A DNA stretch of 64,000 nucleotides from Lachnospiraceae bacterium (GTDB lineage: Bacteria > Bacillota > Clostridia > Lachnospirales > Lachnospiraceae), in the NCBI GenBank assembly GCA_017432565.1, contig JAFRIW010000013.1, positions 117,132 to 181,131 of the forward strand. The letters run 5' to 3'. A model generated the notes under the pieces. It did not search any database and had not been told where the DNA came from. It worked only from the letters and a program-made list of their open reading frames with translations. The position numbers and the translations under genes were made by a program. Every line of letters starts with the position of its first letter. Positions within the stretch are counted from its first letter, which is position 1. Below, one piece after another: positions 18,003-27,938 of this stretch.

Positions 18003-19322
18003 ATGAAGAAGACAAAAGACGGCGCGCGGCTGTGGGCGATGGTCTGGGCACTGGGACTGGCGGGACAGCTGTGCTGGAATATGGAAAATCAGTGGTTCAA
18101 CACCTTTGTCTACGCCCGGATCGCGAAGGATCCGACCATTATTTCCTGGATGGTCGCCGTCTCGGCGGCGGCAACCACCTTCTCCACTTTTTTATTCGGC
18201 TGCATTTCGGACCGGCTCGGGAAGCGCAGAATTCTGATTTCCGCCGGCTATATTCTCTGGGGCATTTTCACGATTCTGTTCGGCATGACCCAGTATCTGA
18301 CCGGCGGCCGCACACCGGGCACCGTGCTCACGGGCGTCGCCGCGGCGGTCGTGCTGGCGGACGCGGTCATGAGCTTTTTCGGCTCCATGGGCAATGATAT
18401 CGGCTTCAACGCGTGGATCAACGATCACATGAACGACGGCAACCGCGGGCAGCTGGGCGCCGCACTGGCCGTCCAGCCGGTCATCGGCACCATCGCCGGA
18501 ACCGTCGTCGGCGGCATCCTGGTCGGCACCGGCGACCACTATATGCGTCTGTTCGTCGTGATGGGCGCCCTGGTCATCGTGCTCGGCGTTCTCTCTCTGT
18601 TTTTCGCACAGGACTCGCCGGATTTAAAGCCCCACGTGAAGGGAAGCTTCCGGGAGCAGTTCTTCAGTATTTTCAACGTTCCCGCCTACCTGGAGCACCG
18701 CGAGCTGGTCTGGGTGAACCTGACGCTGACGGTCTATTTCATTGCGTTCAATGTCTATTTTGTCCACCTGGGCAACTATATGATCTACTTCCTCGGCTTT
18801 TCCGCCGACATGATGGGATATATTGAAGGCCTGGGGCTGGCCGTCGCCATGCTGGTCACGCTGCCGGCGATCCGCCTGCTGAATGCGGGGCGCGCGCCGC
18901 TCCTCACCGCGGTCTCCGTCGTGCTGAACTCCGTAGGGCTCCTGCTCATGGGCTTTCTCGTGCGCCCGGACCGCGTCAACCCCTCCACGATCTTTAATCC
19001 GCTGCTTCTTTGCGGCGTCCTGCTGGTCGGACTCGGTTACATTCTGTTTCTGCAGACCATCACCGTCTGGAGCAAACAGCTTTATCCCGAGGACGCAAGA
19101 GGACAGTTTGAAGGGATCCGGATTCTGTTCTTTGTTCTGATCCCCATGGTCATCGCGCCGCTCATCTCCAATCCGATCATCAAGCGCAGCGGCGAATTCG
19201 TGGACGAGAACGGCTTCACCGCCTACCTGCCCACCAACACATTATTCCTGGTCTCGGGATTTCTGGTCCTGCTGACCTTTATCCCGCTGTATTTTGCGGC
19301 CAGAGCGCGCAAGCACTCCTGA
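18003..19322 (+). CDS. MFS transporter (sugar/glycoside type)
   Basis: This 439-residue membrane protein has about 12 helices and the MFS loop motif between helices 2 and 3 (GCISDRLGKRRI). A strong AGGAGGGGG site precedes the ATG. It is followed 25 bp later by a family 2 glycosidase gene, so it probably imports a glycoside or oligosaccharide that the enzyme splits. The 183-bp region upstream is shared with the divergent beta-helix gene and contains the direct repeat GCTATCATA twice (about 17953-17971). Confidence 0.88.
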   Translation: MKKTKDGARLWAMVWALGLAGQLCWNMENQWFNTFVYARIAKDPTIISWMVAVSAAATTFSTFLFGCISDRLGKRRILISAGYILWGIFTILFGMTQYLTGGRTPGTVLTGVAAAVVLADAVMSFFGSMGNDIGFNAWINDHMNDGNRGQLGAALAVQPVIGTIAGTVVGGILVGTGDHYMRLFVVMGALVIVLGVLSLFFAQDSPDLKPHVKGSFREQFFSIFNVPAYLEHRELVWVNLTLTVYFIAFNVYFVHLGNYMIYFLGFSADMMGYIEGLGLAVAMLVTLPAIRLLNAGRAPLLTAVSVVLNSVGLLLMGFLVRPDRVNPSTIFNPLLLCGVLLVGLGYILFLQTITVWSKQLYPEDARGQFEGIRILFFVLIPMVIAPLISNPIIKRSGEFVDENGFTAYLPTNTLFLVSGFLVLLTFIPLYFAARARKHS

Positions 19323-19347
19323 CCGGGAAAGGAACCCCGGCAAAATC

Positions 19348-21219
19348 ATGAAGACCACCGATCAAGGCAATCTCCGTACCCTGTGGACCGCGCGCGGCAA
19401 AGCCCTCGCGGACGACCGGTCGCGCCCTGTCGGGACCACGCACCCGCGCCCGCTCCTGCGGCGCCCCACCATTCTCCTGCTGAACGGCTGGTGGGACTTC
19501 GAAGCAGGGACGGACGGACAGCCCCCGCGTTCTGTCCGCGTGCCGTTTCCACCGGAGGCGGCTCTGTCGGGGATCGGCGAGCATTTCCCGGAGGGAACAC
19601 CGCTCATCTACAGAAGGCAGGTCTCACTGCCGGAGACGCTGACACGCGCCCTTGCACAGGGCGGACGGCTTCTGCTGCATATCGACGCTGCGGACCAGAC
19701 CTGCCGCGTCCTGGCAAATGAGAAGGAGATCGGCAGCCACACGGGCGGCTATGAACACTGCACGTTTGACCTGACACAGGCCCTGACGCCGCAGCAGGCC
19801 GCGGGAGATGAGCCCCTGCCGCTCCGGATCGAGGTGCGGGACGATCTGCGCGATCTCTCGCAGCCCTACGGCAAGCAGGTCCTGAAACGCGGCGGCATGT
19901 GGTACACGCCCTTCTCAGGCCTCTGGCAGAGTGTCTGGCTTGAGGCTGTCCCCGCAGTCTACGCGGAAGAGATCACAATCCGGACCGACCTTGAGAAGGC
20001 CTGCATCCGGATCCGTCTGAACACCGAGGCGGAAGGCACACCGCTGTCTGCCTGCGGCCATGTCACGGTCGCGAGCCCGCACGGCGCGGCCGTCTATGCC
20101 ATCCGGGACGGCGAAGTCACCGTCAAGCCCGATGAACCCCGCCTCTGGTCCCCGGAAGATCCTTTCCTGTACCGCATCCAGGTCCGTCTCGATCCGCCGG
20201 CCGGCCCGGAAACCGCCGGAAATGCCGCGGCGGACACCTTTGAGTCCTATTTTGCCCTGCGGCAGATCGGTCGGGTCCGCGACGGGAACAGAGAGCGTCT
20301 CACATTGAACGGAAAACCGTACTTCTTCCACGGACTGCTGGACCAGGGATATTACAGCGACGGTCTGTGCACTCCGGCCGACAGCCTCTGTTACGACGAG
20401 GACATCCGGGCGATGAAGGCGCTCGGCTTCAACCTGCTGCGCAAGCACATCCGGATTGAGCCCGACACCTTCTACGAGGCCTGCGACCGGCTCGGTATGA
20501 TCGTCTGTCAGGACATGGTCAACAACGGCCACTACAGCTTTTTCACCGACACCGCCCTGCCGACCGCCGGAATTCAGCGTCTGCCGGATAAAAACCGGCA
20601 CCGGGATCCCGCGGTGCGGCAGAATTTTGAAAAGACAATGCGCGGCTGCGTCCGCCAGCTCGGCTCCTTCCCCTGTATCCTCTTTTGGACCGTGTTCAAT
20701 GAGGGCTGGGGCCAGTTCGAATCAGACAGAATGAGCCGGCTCCTGCGCTCGCTCGACCCGGATCCCTTCAGAATCATCGACGCAGCCTCCGGGTGGTTCC
20801 GCTCCGCAGCGGGCGATGTGGAGAGCCTCCACATCTACTTCCGCCCGGTCGTTATGAAAGAGTCCTTCTTCCGCTCCGGCCGCCCCGTCATCCTCTCGGA
20901 ATTCGGCGGCATTGTTTACCGTGAGGAGGAGCACTGCTTCAATCCGGATAAGACTTACGGCTACGGGACAGCAAAAACCCGCCGCGAATATGCGCAGCGG
21001 GTCCTCGAATTGTATGAACAGCAGATCCTTCCCGCTGTCCGGGAAGGCCTCAGCGCCGCCGTCTACACACAGGTCAGCGACGTGGAGGACGAGATCAACG
21101 GTATCCTCACTTTTGACCGCAGGGTCAACAAACTCGGTGATCCCGAGACCGCACAGGCCATGCGGGATCTCTCCCGGAGACTGCAGGAAGCGGCAGGCGG
21201 CGCGCCTTACAGCTCGTAG
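19348..21219 (+). CDS. Glycoside hydrolase family 2 enzyme
   Basis: The preferred start at 19348 gives 623 residues; an upstream in-frame ATG at 19294 lies inside the MFS gene and is unlikely. The order is a jelly-roll sugar-binding domain (about 30-190), an immunoglobulin-like domain (about 190-290) and a TIM barrel. The barrel has the acid/base Glu in FNEGWGQFE and the nucleophile Glu in LSEFGG. Known members are beta-galactosidases, beta-glucuronidases and beta-mannosidases; the exact sugar is not clear. No signal peptide, so it acts in the cytoplasm on sugar brought in by the neighbouring MFS protein. Its 3' end overlaps the convergent peptidase gene by 13 bp. Confidence 0.9.
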   Translation: MKTTDQGNLRTLWTARGKALADDRSRPVGTTHPRPLLRRPTILLLNGWWDFEAGTDGQPPRSVRVPFPPEAALSGIGEHFPEGTPLIYRRQVSLPETLTRALAQGGRLLLHIDAADQTCRVLANEKEIGSHTGGYEHCTFDLTQALTPQQAAGDEPLPLRIEVRDDLRDLSQPYGKQVLKRGGMWYTPFSGLWQSVWLEAVPAVYAEEITIRTDLEKACIRIRLNTEAEGTPLSACGHVTVASPHGAAVYAIRDGEVTVKPDEPRLWSPEDPFLYRIQVRLDPPAGPETAGNAAADTFESYFALRQIGRVRDGNRERLTLNGKPYFFHGLLDQGYYSDGLCTPADSLCYDEDIRAMKALGFNLLRKHIRIEPDTFYEACDRLGMIVCQDMVNNGHYSFFTDTALPTAGIQRLPDKNRHRDPAVRQNFEKTMRGCVRQLGSFPCILFWTVFNEGWGQFESDRMSRLLRSLDPDPFRIIDAASGWFRSAAGDVESLHIYFRPVVMKESFFRSGRPVILSEFGGIVYREEEHCFNPDKTYGYGTAKTRREYAQRVLELYEQQILPAVREGLSAAVYTQVSDVEDEINGILTFDRRVNKLGDPETAQAMRDLSRRLQEAAGGAPYSS

Positions 21220-22703
21220 AGCGCGCTGTACTTCTCCTCCAGATAATCCAGGAAATCGTCGGGCGCAAGTTCCCTGCCGGTGATGCCCAGGATCCATTCC
21301 TTCGGGCTGCGGCGGTCCGCGTACCGGAACACATTGTCGGCCATCCAGCCGTTGATGACGTCAAAGCGCCCGGCGGCCACCTCTTTGTCCAGATCCATTT
21401 CCTGCGCCAGCTTCTTTATGTACATGGCGTTGTACATATTGCCGAGCGCGTAGGTCGGAAAATAGCCCATGCCGAAGGTCCAGTGCACATCCTGCAGAAT
21501 GCCTTCGCGGTCGTTTGCGGGCGTGATGCCCAGGTACTCCTGATATTTTTCATTCCAGAGACGCGGCAGCTCCTCCATGGAGACACTGCCGTTTATCATC
21601 ATTTTCTCCAGCTCATAGCGGATGATGATATGGAAAGTATAGGTAAATTCGTCCGCCTCCGTCCGGATCAGCGTCGGCTCCACCAGATTCATCGCCTCAT
21701 ACAGCTCATCGGCGCTCACATCGCCGAGCACCTCCGGAAACAGCTCCCGCGCCCGGTCGTAAATCAGGCCGATAAAGCTTCTCGAGCGGCCGATCCGGTT
21801 CTCGTAAAAGCGCGAGACCGATTCGTGCATGGCCATCGTCTTCTCGTCCTCGATGAACGAATCGTAATTCTCCTGCGGCTGAAGCTGATCAAACAGCGCG
21901 TGGCCGCACTCGTGAATGATGGAATACATGCTCGCATAGAACATGTCCGGATAATAGTGGGTCGTCACACGGACATCATTGCGCCCGAGCCCGTCCGTGA
22001 ACGGATGCTCCGTCGTCGTAAAGGCGCCGCGGCTGAAATCATAGTGCAGCACCTCCAGCAGATACTGCGACATTTTCCGCTGCGCGTCGTCCTCCGCCCT
22101 GCGGGAAAGGAAATCCGTGCGGATCTTCTTTTTGCTCTTCATGATCCGCTGAAGCAGCGGGATCAGACGCTCCTTGCAGGCGCCGAAATACTCGTCCAGC
22201 TGCGCGCTCGTAAGGCCCCGCTCGTAGTCGCCGAGCAGCTCGTCGTAGACAGAAGACGCCGCGTCCTCGCGCAGACTGACGTCCTTCTTCAGTGTTTCGA
22301 TCACTTCGGAAAGCGATCCTGCAAACAGGGCAAAATCCGACTCTTTCCGGGCTTTTGACCAGTTCACGAAGGCCCGGTTGTAAACCAGCGAGAAGGCGTG
22401 CGACATCTCCGGCGTGATGTTTTTCGTCTTTTTGTACTCCCGGTGCAGGCGCTCCGCCAGCGCCCGGTCAAACTCCGAGAGCTCGTCCCGGTGTGCGTAC
22501 AATGTCTCCGCAGCCTGAATGAACGAGTCCGTCTTCACCAGCTTATATGCCTGGTTCTGCAGGAAAGCGGCCACCTCGCCCTGCTCCTCGACCGCAGCCG
22601 GCGGGCAGATGGTCTCCTGGTCAAAAGTCAGAACATGCACGGCATGCTCGTACTGCTGCACCTCGCTCAGGGTATCCCTGACCAGCTTCAGTTCCTGTTC
22701 CAT
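21207..22703 (-). CDS. M32-family metallocarboxypeptidase
   Basis: This 498-residue cytoplasmic zinc enzyme removes C-terminal residues from peptides. The HECGH zinc site is at residues 264-268 (family pattern HExxH), the TTEHPFT segment is at about 230-236, and a HESVSRFYEN stretch some 25-30 residues after the zinc site supplies the third ligand. Length is normal for the thermostable carboxypeptidase 1 group. Its end overlaps the convergent glycosidase gene by 13 bp with no terminator between them. The sortase gene follows after an 18-bp gap upstream in map order (22,722). Confidence 0.93.
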   Translation of the reverse strand: MEQELKLVRDTLSEVQQYEHAVHVLTFDQETICPPAAVEEQGEVAAFLQNQAYKLVKTDSFIQAAETLYAHRDELSEFDRALAERLHREYKKTKNITPEMSHAFSLVYNRAFVNWSKARKESDFALFAGSLSEVIETLKKDVSLREDAASSVYDELLGDYERGLTSAQLDEYFGACKERLIPLLQRIMKSKKKIRTDFLSRRAEDDAQRKMSQYLLEVLHYDFSRGAFTTTEHPFTDGLGRNDVRVTTHYYPDMFYASMYSIIHECGHALFDQLQPQENYDSFIEDEKTMAMHESVSRFYENRIGRSRSFIGLIYDRARELFPEVLGDVSADELYEAMNLVEPTLIRTEADEFTYTFHIIIRYELEKMMINGSVSMEELPRLWNEKYQEYLGITPANDREGILQDVHWTFGMGYFPTYALGNMYNAMYIKKLAQEMDLDKEVAAGRFDVINGWMADNVFRYADRRSPKEWILGITGRELAPDDFLDYLEEKYSALYEL

Positions 22704-22721
22704 TTCCGATTTATCCTCCGG

Positions 22722-23789
22722 TTACTTCTCCAGATAGTATTCGCTCTCCAGCACACAGATCAGCGGAAGCCGGTCGGTTCCGTGGGGCGCGCCGTAGCAG
22801 GTGGAGAGCAGCAGAATTCTCGGACGCTTCTCAAAATTCATCTCCGGTACTTCGTGCACGGCGCGGACCGGCAGGTCATAGACATAGGCGTCATACCAGT
22901 TGTTGAGATAATCCCGGAAGACTTTGGCGCCGTCCTCGGTCATCTCCTCGCTCCACTCATAGAACTCCGGCACGTCGTAGACCCGGTCGTAGATATCGGT
23001 CGTAAAATAGCTGTAAATCCGGTATTTCTTGACCGTCTTCTCCATATAGAAATAGATGTAGGGCTCGTTTTCCGCAAGAGACGGACTCGACAGGAACCGC
23101 TGCAGTGACCCGAACATGGTGCCGTCCTTCATGTTATGCCCGTGCATGGTGGTCACGGAGTCGGACAGATCCGGCTGGTTCCAGCCGTCGACGATGATGC
23201 CGCCCAGCTGACTCTCGGAGCCCTCGAAATTGTGCTCCAGGAAATAGTCGTTGTCGTACGCCACCCAGGTCACGGGATAGACCTGCTTCAGCGCAGGAAT
23301 GTACAGGACGCCGACATAATTCGGGTTGATGTCCTTCAGCTCTTCCTGGGTGCGGCTGTAAATCCGGCTGAGTGCGGGATAATCTTCACCCTCCTGGCCC
23401 ACCGTGATCGTCACATCATTCGGATGCTCCGGGTCTTCCTCGCCGGCCGCAGTCAGCAGCTCCTTCCGAAGCGCTTCCGCTTTTTCCTTCGCCTCTTTTT
23501 CAGCCTCTTCCCGCGCTTTTTTTTCCGCGTCTTTCTCCTCCGCGGTCACTTCGGAGGCTGCCGTCTCTTCAGGCGTTTCTGCGGTAACTTCCTCTTCCTC
23601 CGGCGCTTCTTCCTGCGCCGCAGGTTCCTCTGCCGGTTCCGCGGTCTGTGCGGACTGTGTCCCGGAACCGGCCGGATCCTCGTACGGTGTCTGAGACGGC
23701 GCCTGCTGCCCGGCCGGAGCCGCGCAGGCACTCAGCAGGAATGCCGCACACAGAATCCCCGGAAGTACTTTCATCAACTGCTTTCTCAT
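22722..23789 (-). CDS. Class B sortase-like lipoprotein
   Basis: The start at 23789 has an AAAGGAGG site and gives 355 residues. The N-terminus is a lipoprotein signal with lipobox LLSAC (Cys22), followed by an Ala/Glu-rich stalk (about 28-105). The sortase B barrel follows, with the catalytic His in TTMHGHNMKDGTMFGSL, the catalytic Cys in LLLSTCYG and the Arg in GTDRLPLIC. Sortases join proteins to the cell wall or build pili. A lipid anchor in place of an N-terminal membrane helix is unusual. No sorting-signal substrate is found next to it. The SIMPL gene lies 45 bp upstream. Confidence 0.87.
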   Translation of the reverse strand: MRKQLMKVLPGILCAAFLLSACAAPAGQQAPSQTPYEDPAGSGTQSAQTAEPAEEPAAQEEAPEEEEVTAETPEETAASEVTAEEKDAEKKAREEAEKEAKEKAEALRKELLTAAGEEDPEHPNDVTITVGQEGEDYPALSRIYSRTQEELKDINPNYVGVLYIPALKQVYPVTWVAYDNDYFLEHNFEGSESQLGGIIVDGWNQPDLSDSVTTMHGHNMKDGTMFGSLQRFLSSPSLAENEPYIYFYMEKTVKKYRIYSYFTTDIYDRVYDVPEFYEWSEEMTEDGAKVFRDYLNNWYDAYVYDLPVRAVHEVPEMNFEKRPRILLLSTCYGAPHGTDRLPLICVLESEYYLEK

Positions 23790-23833
23790 AACGGCCTCCT
23801 TTCTGCCTGTGCCCTCTCTCACGCGCTCTGCAC

Positions 23834-24481
23834 TCAGCGCATCCTGTAAGATACCGTCACATTCGCCGTGATACTTGTCTCGCCCGGCATGATGGAAACG
23901 ACGTCCCGGACCTCTTTTCCGGCCGCCTGTGCCAGCACATCGGCCTTTTCGCGGGATTTTGCCACAGCCAGTGTCAGCGCTTCCTCATAGGCTTCGCTGT
24001 AGGTGCTGCAGAAATAGTTGATATTGTGGATCGAGGTCGCACCGGCTTCCACACACTCGGACAGAACCGTTCCGACCTCGGAGATCTCCTGATCCTTAAT
24101 GGTCAGGGTCGTCTCCACGTTGTAGCCGATAATCGCCTCATCGTGCTCGTAATCGTACCGGGGATACATGTTGTAGCCGGAGGTGCGGATGCTCTTGTCG
24201 TCCACGCCCCGCTCCTTCAGCAGCGCGATTACCTGGTTGACGATCTTTGTGTTTTCATCCTGCGCCGCCCTGGCTTCCTTCTGCTCCGTCCGGACACCGA
24301 CCGTGATCTCCGCCTTGTCCGGAACCACGCTGACCTCGGCGCTGGCCGTCACGGTAATCAGCCGGTCTTTATGATCATCCGAATCCGCCTGAACAGTCAC
24401 CGGCTTTGCAAAAGCACTGCACAACAGTACGGCCGCAGTGACCGCTGCGGCTGAGAGTATCATGATATGTCCTTTTTTCAT
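23834..24481 (-). CDS. Exported SIMPL (DUF541) domain protein
   Basis: The ATG at 24481 with AGGAGG 8 bp upstream gives 215 residues. A signal peptide covers about residues 1-32. The rest is a SIMPL domain, beginning ITVTASAEVSVVPDKAEI and with the internal segment VTVSYRM at the end. These exported proteins form oligomeric shells in other bacteria and have no firm function. It is probably co-transcribed with the sortase gene downstream (45 bp). Confidence 0.88.
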   Translation of the reverse strand: MKKGHIMILSAAAVTAAVLLCSAFAKPVTVQADSDDHKDRLITVTASAEVSVVPDKAEITVGVRTEQKEARAAQDENTKIVNQVIALLKERGVDDKSIRTSGYNMYPRYDYEHDEAIIGYNVETTLTIKDQEISEVGTVLSECVEAGATSIHNINYFCSTYSEAYEEALTLAVAKSREKADVLAQAAGKEVRDVVSIMPGETSITANVTVSYRMR

Positions 24482-24509
24482 CAACAGCACCTCCTTTTCA
24501 GATCCCTAA

Positions 24510-24537
24510 ATCCAGGCCGGTGCGTGAGGGCCGGCCC
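24510..24537 (-). repeat. Short GC-rich inverted repeat after the UPF0371 gene
   Basis: GGCCGG and CCGGCC arms with a 10-nt loop sit in the 58-bp gap between the UPF0371 stop and the SIMPL start. There is no T-run, so it may only weakly attenuate transcription. Confidence 0.35.
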
Positions 24538-24539
24538 TG

Positions 24540-26012
24540 TTACTGAGCCTTTTCGTAGACCGGGCTCATGGTCAGATTGATGCCGAGCCGGCGGCAGATC
24601 CGCTCGTCCACGGCGGAAAGAATAACGGTTGAATGGGCCTCCGCGCCCCGCAGCAGCGGAATCGCGTCCATCGCCTGCTTCGCGTGCGGGTTGGCCGCCG
24701 CGCTCGAAGAGAGCGCGATCAGAATTTCATCACTGTGCAGTCTCGGATTATGTCCGCCCAGATAGGTCGTTTTCAGAACCTGGATCGGGGTGATGGACTC
24801 GGCGGAGACCAGCTTTTCTTCGTGATCGATGCCGGCGAGCACCTTCAGCGCATTCATAATGCAGGCACTGGCGGCGCCCAGCAGATCACTGGTCTTGCCC
24901 GTCACCATGCGGCCGTCCGGCAGCTCGATGGCAAATGCCGGCGCCCCGGTTTCTTCCTGGCGCGCCAGGGCCGGCAGCACAACCGGCCGGTCGAGCGGTG
25001 TGATGCCCGCCTGCTTGAGCAGAAGCTCCTGGCGGTACAGCTCCTCCTTCGGCGAATCGCCCTTTTTCACATCACATGCGGACTTGTAATAGCGCCGCAG
25101 GATTTCCTGCTTGGATGCCTCGCGGCAGACCTCGTCGTCCGAGATCGCGAAGCCGACCATGTTGACGCCCATATCCGTGGGGGATTTGTACGGGCACTCG
25201 CCCATAATCGCTTCGAAAATCGAAGAGAGCACCGGGAAAACTTCCACGTCCCGGTTGTAATTGACCGTGGTCTCCCCATAGGCCTCCAGGTGGAACGGAT
25301 CGATCATATTCACGTCGTCCAGATCGGCGGTCGCCGCCTCATAGGCGATATTGACGGGGTGACGCAGAGGCAGGTTCCAGACCGGGAAGGTTTCAAATTT
25401 TGCATAGCCGGCGCGCACGCCCCGTTTGTGCTCATGATAGAGCTGGGAGAGGCAGGTCGCCATTTTGCCGCTGCCCGGACCCGGCGCCGTGATGACAACC
25501 AGATTGCGGCTGGTTTCGATATAATCGTTCCTTCCGTAGCCCTGATCGCTGATAATCAGCGGAATATTGGCCGGATAACCCTCGATGGGATAGTGCAGAT
25601 AGGTGCGCACGCCCAGCTCCTCCAGGCGGTTGCGGAACTTGTCCGCCGCGGCCTGACCGGCATATTTGGTGATCACGACGCTGCTGACATAAAAGCCCCG
25701 CTCCTCGAAAACACTCTTGAGCCGCAGTGCGTCCACGTCATAAGTGATGCCGAGATCTCCGCGGACCTTGTTCTGCTCAATGGCGTCGGCGCCGATGACG
25801 ATGACGATCTCCGCCTCGTCCTTCAGCTGACTGAGCATCTTGAGCTTGTTGTCCGGTGCAAAACCCGGCAGAACCCGGGATGCGTGGAAATCGTCAAACA
25901 GCTTCCCGCCGAACTCCAGATACAGTTTTCCGAAATGAGAGATTCTCTCCTTGATATGTGCTGACTGAAGCTCCAGATATTTATCCGAATCGAATCCGAT
26001 TTTTGATGCCAT
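24540..26012 (-). CDS. UPF0371 (DUF1846) family protein
   Basis: The ATG at 26012 follows a GAGGGAGA site and gives 490 residues. The frame reads [14 protein letters not shown], then a well-conserved family body including [14 protein letters not shown] (about residue 200) and [11 protein letters not shown] (about residue 290). The family is widespread in Firmicutes and Actinobacteria. Structures exist, but the reaction is not established; the PGPGSGK loop looks nucleotide- or phosphate-binding. It is a single gene after a 10-bp-arm inverted repeat and follows the opp-coaX operon. Confidence 0.9.
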   Translation of the reverse strand: MASKIGFDSDKYLELQSAHIKERISHFGKLYLEFGGKLFDDFHASRVLPGFAPDNKLKMLSQLKDEAEIVIVIGADAIEQNKVRGDLGITYDVDALRLKSVFEERGFYVSSVVITKYAGQAAADKFRNRLEELGVRTYLHYPIEGYPANIPLIISDQGYGRNDYIETSRNLVVITAPGPGSGKMATCLSQLYHEHKRGVRAGYAKFETFPVWNLPLRHPVNIAYEAATADLDDVNMIDPFHLEAYGETTVNYNRDVEVFPVLSSIFEAIMGECPYKSPTDMGVNMVGFAISDDEVCREASKQEILRRYYKSACDVKKGDSPKEELYRQELLLKQAGITPLDRPVVLPALARQEETGAPAFAIELPDGRMVTGKTSDLLGAASACIMNALKVLAGIDHEEKLVSAESITPIQVLKTTYLGGHNPRLHSDEILIALSSSAAANPHAKQAMDAIPLLRGAEAHSTVILSAVDERICRRLGINLTMSPVYEKAQ

Positions 26013-26048
26013 TTTCTCTCCCTCATTCCTAAAGTCATACACAAACAA

Positions 26049-26071
26049 CTCCCTTTATTTTATAAAGGGAG
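26049..26071 (-). repeat. Perfect inverted repeat between coaX and the UPF0371 gene
   Basis: Arms CTCCCTTTAT and ATAAAGGGAG (10 bp each) flank a 3-nt loop. On the minus strand it is followed by GTTGTTTG, which could serve as a poor terminator for the opp-coaX transcript. It could also be an operator, being only 37 bp before the next start codon. Confidence 0.5.
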
Positions 26072-26112
26072 CCGGTTAGCCGTCAAGAACGCCGGCGGCG
26101 CTCAGACCGGTT

Positions 26113-26901
26113 TCAATTGTTTTTCCCCGCCGGGCGGTTTTTTCTCCAGATGATGCCCAGACCCCGGAGCAGCAGGCGGTTGTCGACGGTCATCTCATGT
26201 GTGCAGTAGGGGGCGATCAGCCTTCCCATGCCGCCCGTGATGACAATGGAGGCGCTGCCGCCCAGCTCCTCCAGGTAGCGGTCGATGAGGCCGTCCAGCG
26301 CGCCGGCCGAGCCGTAGATGATGCCGCTCTTCATCGCATCGACGGTGTTGGTTCCGATGACTTTCTTCGGCGCCTTGAATTCAATATTGGGAAGCAGGGC
26401 TGTCTCTCTGGCGAGCGCCTCGAGCGAAATGCCCGCGCCCGGCAGGATGCTGCCGCCGATATAAGCGCCTTCCGCACTGACCACGGTCACCGTGGTCGCC
26501 GTGCCCATGTCAATAATAATGGCGGGCAGGGGATATTCCTCCTTCACGGCCACCGCCGTCGCGACCAGGTCCCCGGCGATGGTTCCCGGATCATCCAGTC
26601 GGATATTCAGGCCGGTTTTCACACCCGCGCCGAGCACCAGCGCCTCCACGCCGCAGATCAGCCTCACCGCTTTGGCCAGCACGACCGTCAGCTGCGGCAC
26701 CACAGAGGAAATAATTGCGCCGCAGAATCCTGCGGGATTCAGCCCTTCCAGTTCGAGAATCGCCTTGATTTTGACGGCATACTCATGTCCCGTCTGGGTC
26801 TCGTCTGTCTGAATCTGCGCAGTTTTTAAGACCTCGCCGGTCTCTTCGCTGATCACGCCGAGAACTGTATGGGTATTTCCGGTATCGATTGCCAGAATCA
26901 T
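26113..26901 (-). CDS. coaX: Type III pantothenate kinase
   Basis: This 262-residue cytoplasmic enzyme phosphorylates pantothenate, the first step of coenzyme A synthesis. The ASKHA-fold phosphate loop is at the N-terminus (AIDTGNTHTVLGV). Further motifs are the GADR-like LVLGAGVKTGLNI, a metal/catalytic Asp in IIDMGTATTVTVV and the glycine stretch ILPGAGISLEAL. The type is insensitive to CoA feedback. Its ATG overlaps the stop of the upstream opp ATPase gene (ATGA), so it is the last gene of the peptide transport operon; the link is likely transcriptional convenience. Confidence 0.95.
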   Translation of the reverse strand: MILAIDTGNTHTVLGVISEETGEVLKTAQIQTDETQTGHEYAVKIKAILELEGLNPAGFCGAIISSVVPQLTVVLAKAVRLICGVEALVLGAGVKTGLNIRLDDPGTIAGDLVATAVAVKEEYPLPAIIIDMGTATTVTVVSAEGAYIGGSILPGAGISLEALARETALLPNIEFKAPKKVIGTNTVDAMKSGIIYGSAGALDGLIDRYLEELGGSASIVITGGMGRLIAPYCTHEMTVDNRLLLRGLGIIWRKNRPAGKNN

Positions 26902-27938
26902 GCTTTTTCCTCCTGCGGCTTCTGTGCCGTCTCCTGCTTCTGTGCCGCCGTCTGCTGCTCTTCCGCTTTCTTCTCAGCCAGCACACAGCGCACCAGATGC
27001 TCTTCTTCTCCCGGTTCTGCGATATTGATCAGCTCCGGGCAGCTTCTGCAGGCGTCCGTGGCTTTGCGGCACCTTGCGTAGAACGGGCACGAGCCCGGCA
27101 CTTCCTCCCGGAGCGGTTCCGCCGTCTCCGCGATGGTCTTGGTGGTCGGCGGGCCGAAACCCGGCACGGCCGCCATCAGCATCTTGGTGTAAGGGTGGGT
27201 GGTTTTCTGACAGACGTCCTCCGCCGTCCCCATCTCCACGATATGACCGCAGTACATGACCGCGATGCGGTCGCACAGATAATAGACCACATCCAGGTTG
27301 TGGGAGATGAACAGCATCGAGAAGTCTTTTTCCGTGTCAATTTCCTGGAAAAGGTTCAGGATCTGCGCGCCGACCGAGACGTCCAGCGCGGAGATCGCTT
27401 CGTCCGCAATAATCAGCTCCGGCTCGAGCATCAGCGAAGCGCCGATACACACCCGCTGTTTCTGTCCGCCGGACAGTTCGCCCGGATAGCGCGCGGCATA
27501 GGTCTCGTTCAGGCCGACCTTCTTCAGCATACTGCCGACCGCCGCATCCTGCTCCGCCCTGGTGCCGATTTTATGGGCGCGCAGGGGCTCCCGCATCGTA
27601 AAACCGATGGTTTTGCGCGGATTCAGCGCGCTGGCAGGGTCCTGAAAGACCGCCTGCACGGCGGAGCTGAAGGAAAACCGATCCAGCTCCGAGCGCTCCC
27701 GCCCCATCACCCGGATGGAGCCCTCGTAGGGAATCAGACCGAGGATCGCGTTGGCCAGCGTCGATTTGCCGCAGCCGGACTCTCCCACCAGCCCGAAGAA
27801 TTCGTCCTTCCGGATCGTGAGGCAGACGTCGTGCAGTACCTGCCGCTTCGTCTGTTTTGAAAAAATACCGAGTCCGCTGTCTGTATAGGTATTATTGACA
27901 TGGGAAACCTCGACGACGTTTTCCACCGCTGTGCTCAT
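26898..27938 (-). CDS. oppF: Oligopeptide ABC transporter ATP-binding protein (OppF type)
   Basis: This 346-residue ATPase has P-loop GESGCGKST, signature LSGGQKQR, Walker B LIIADEA and switch His ISHN. The C-terminal oligopeptide-type extension has clustered cysteines (SCPFYARC...ACRSCPEL...VRC), which in relatives hold an Fe-S cluster. A tail after about residue 320 is rich in Gln/Lys/Glu/Ala. With OppD it powers peptide import at the membrane. The start overlaps the OppD stop (ATGA). Confidence 0.9.
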   Translation of the reverse strand: MSTAVENVVEVSHVNNTYTDSGLGIFSKQTKRQVLHDVCLTIRKDEFFGLVGESGCGKSTLANAILGLIPYEGSIRVMGRERSELDRFSFSSAVQAVFQDPASALNPRKTIGFTMREPLRAHKIGTRAEQDAAVGSMLKKVGLNETYAARYPGELSGGQKQRVCIGASLMLEPELIIADEAISALDVSVGAQILNLFQEIDTEKDFSMLFISHNLDVVYYLCDRIAVMYCGHIVEMGTAEDVCQKTTHPYTKMLMAAVPGFGPPTTKTIAETAEPLREEVPGSCPFYARCRKATDACRSCPELINIAEPGEEEHLVRCVLAEKKAEEQQTAAQKQETAQKPQEEKA

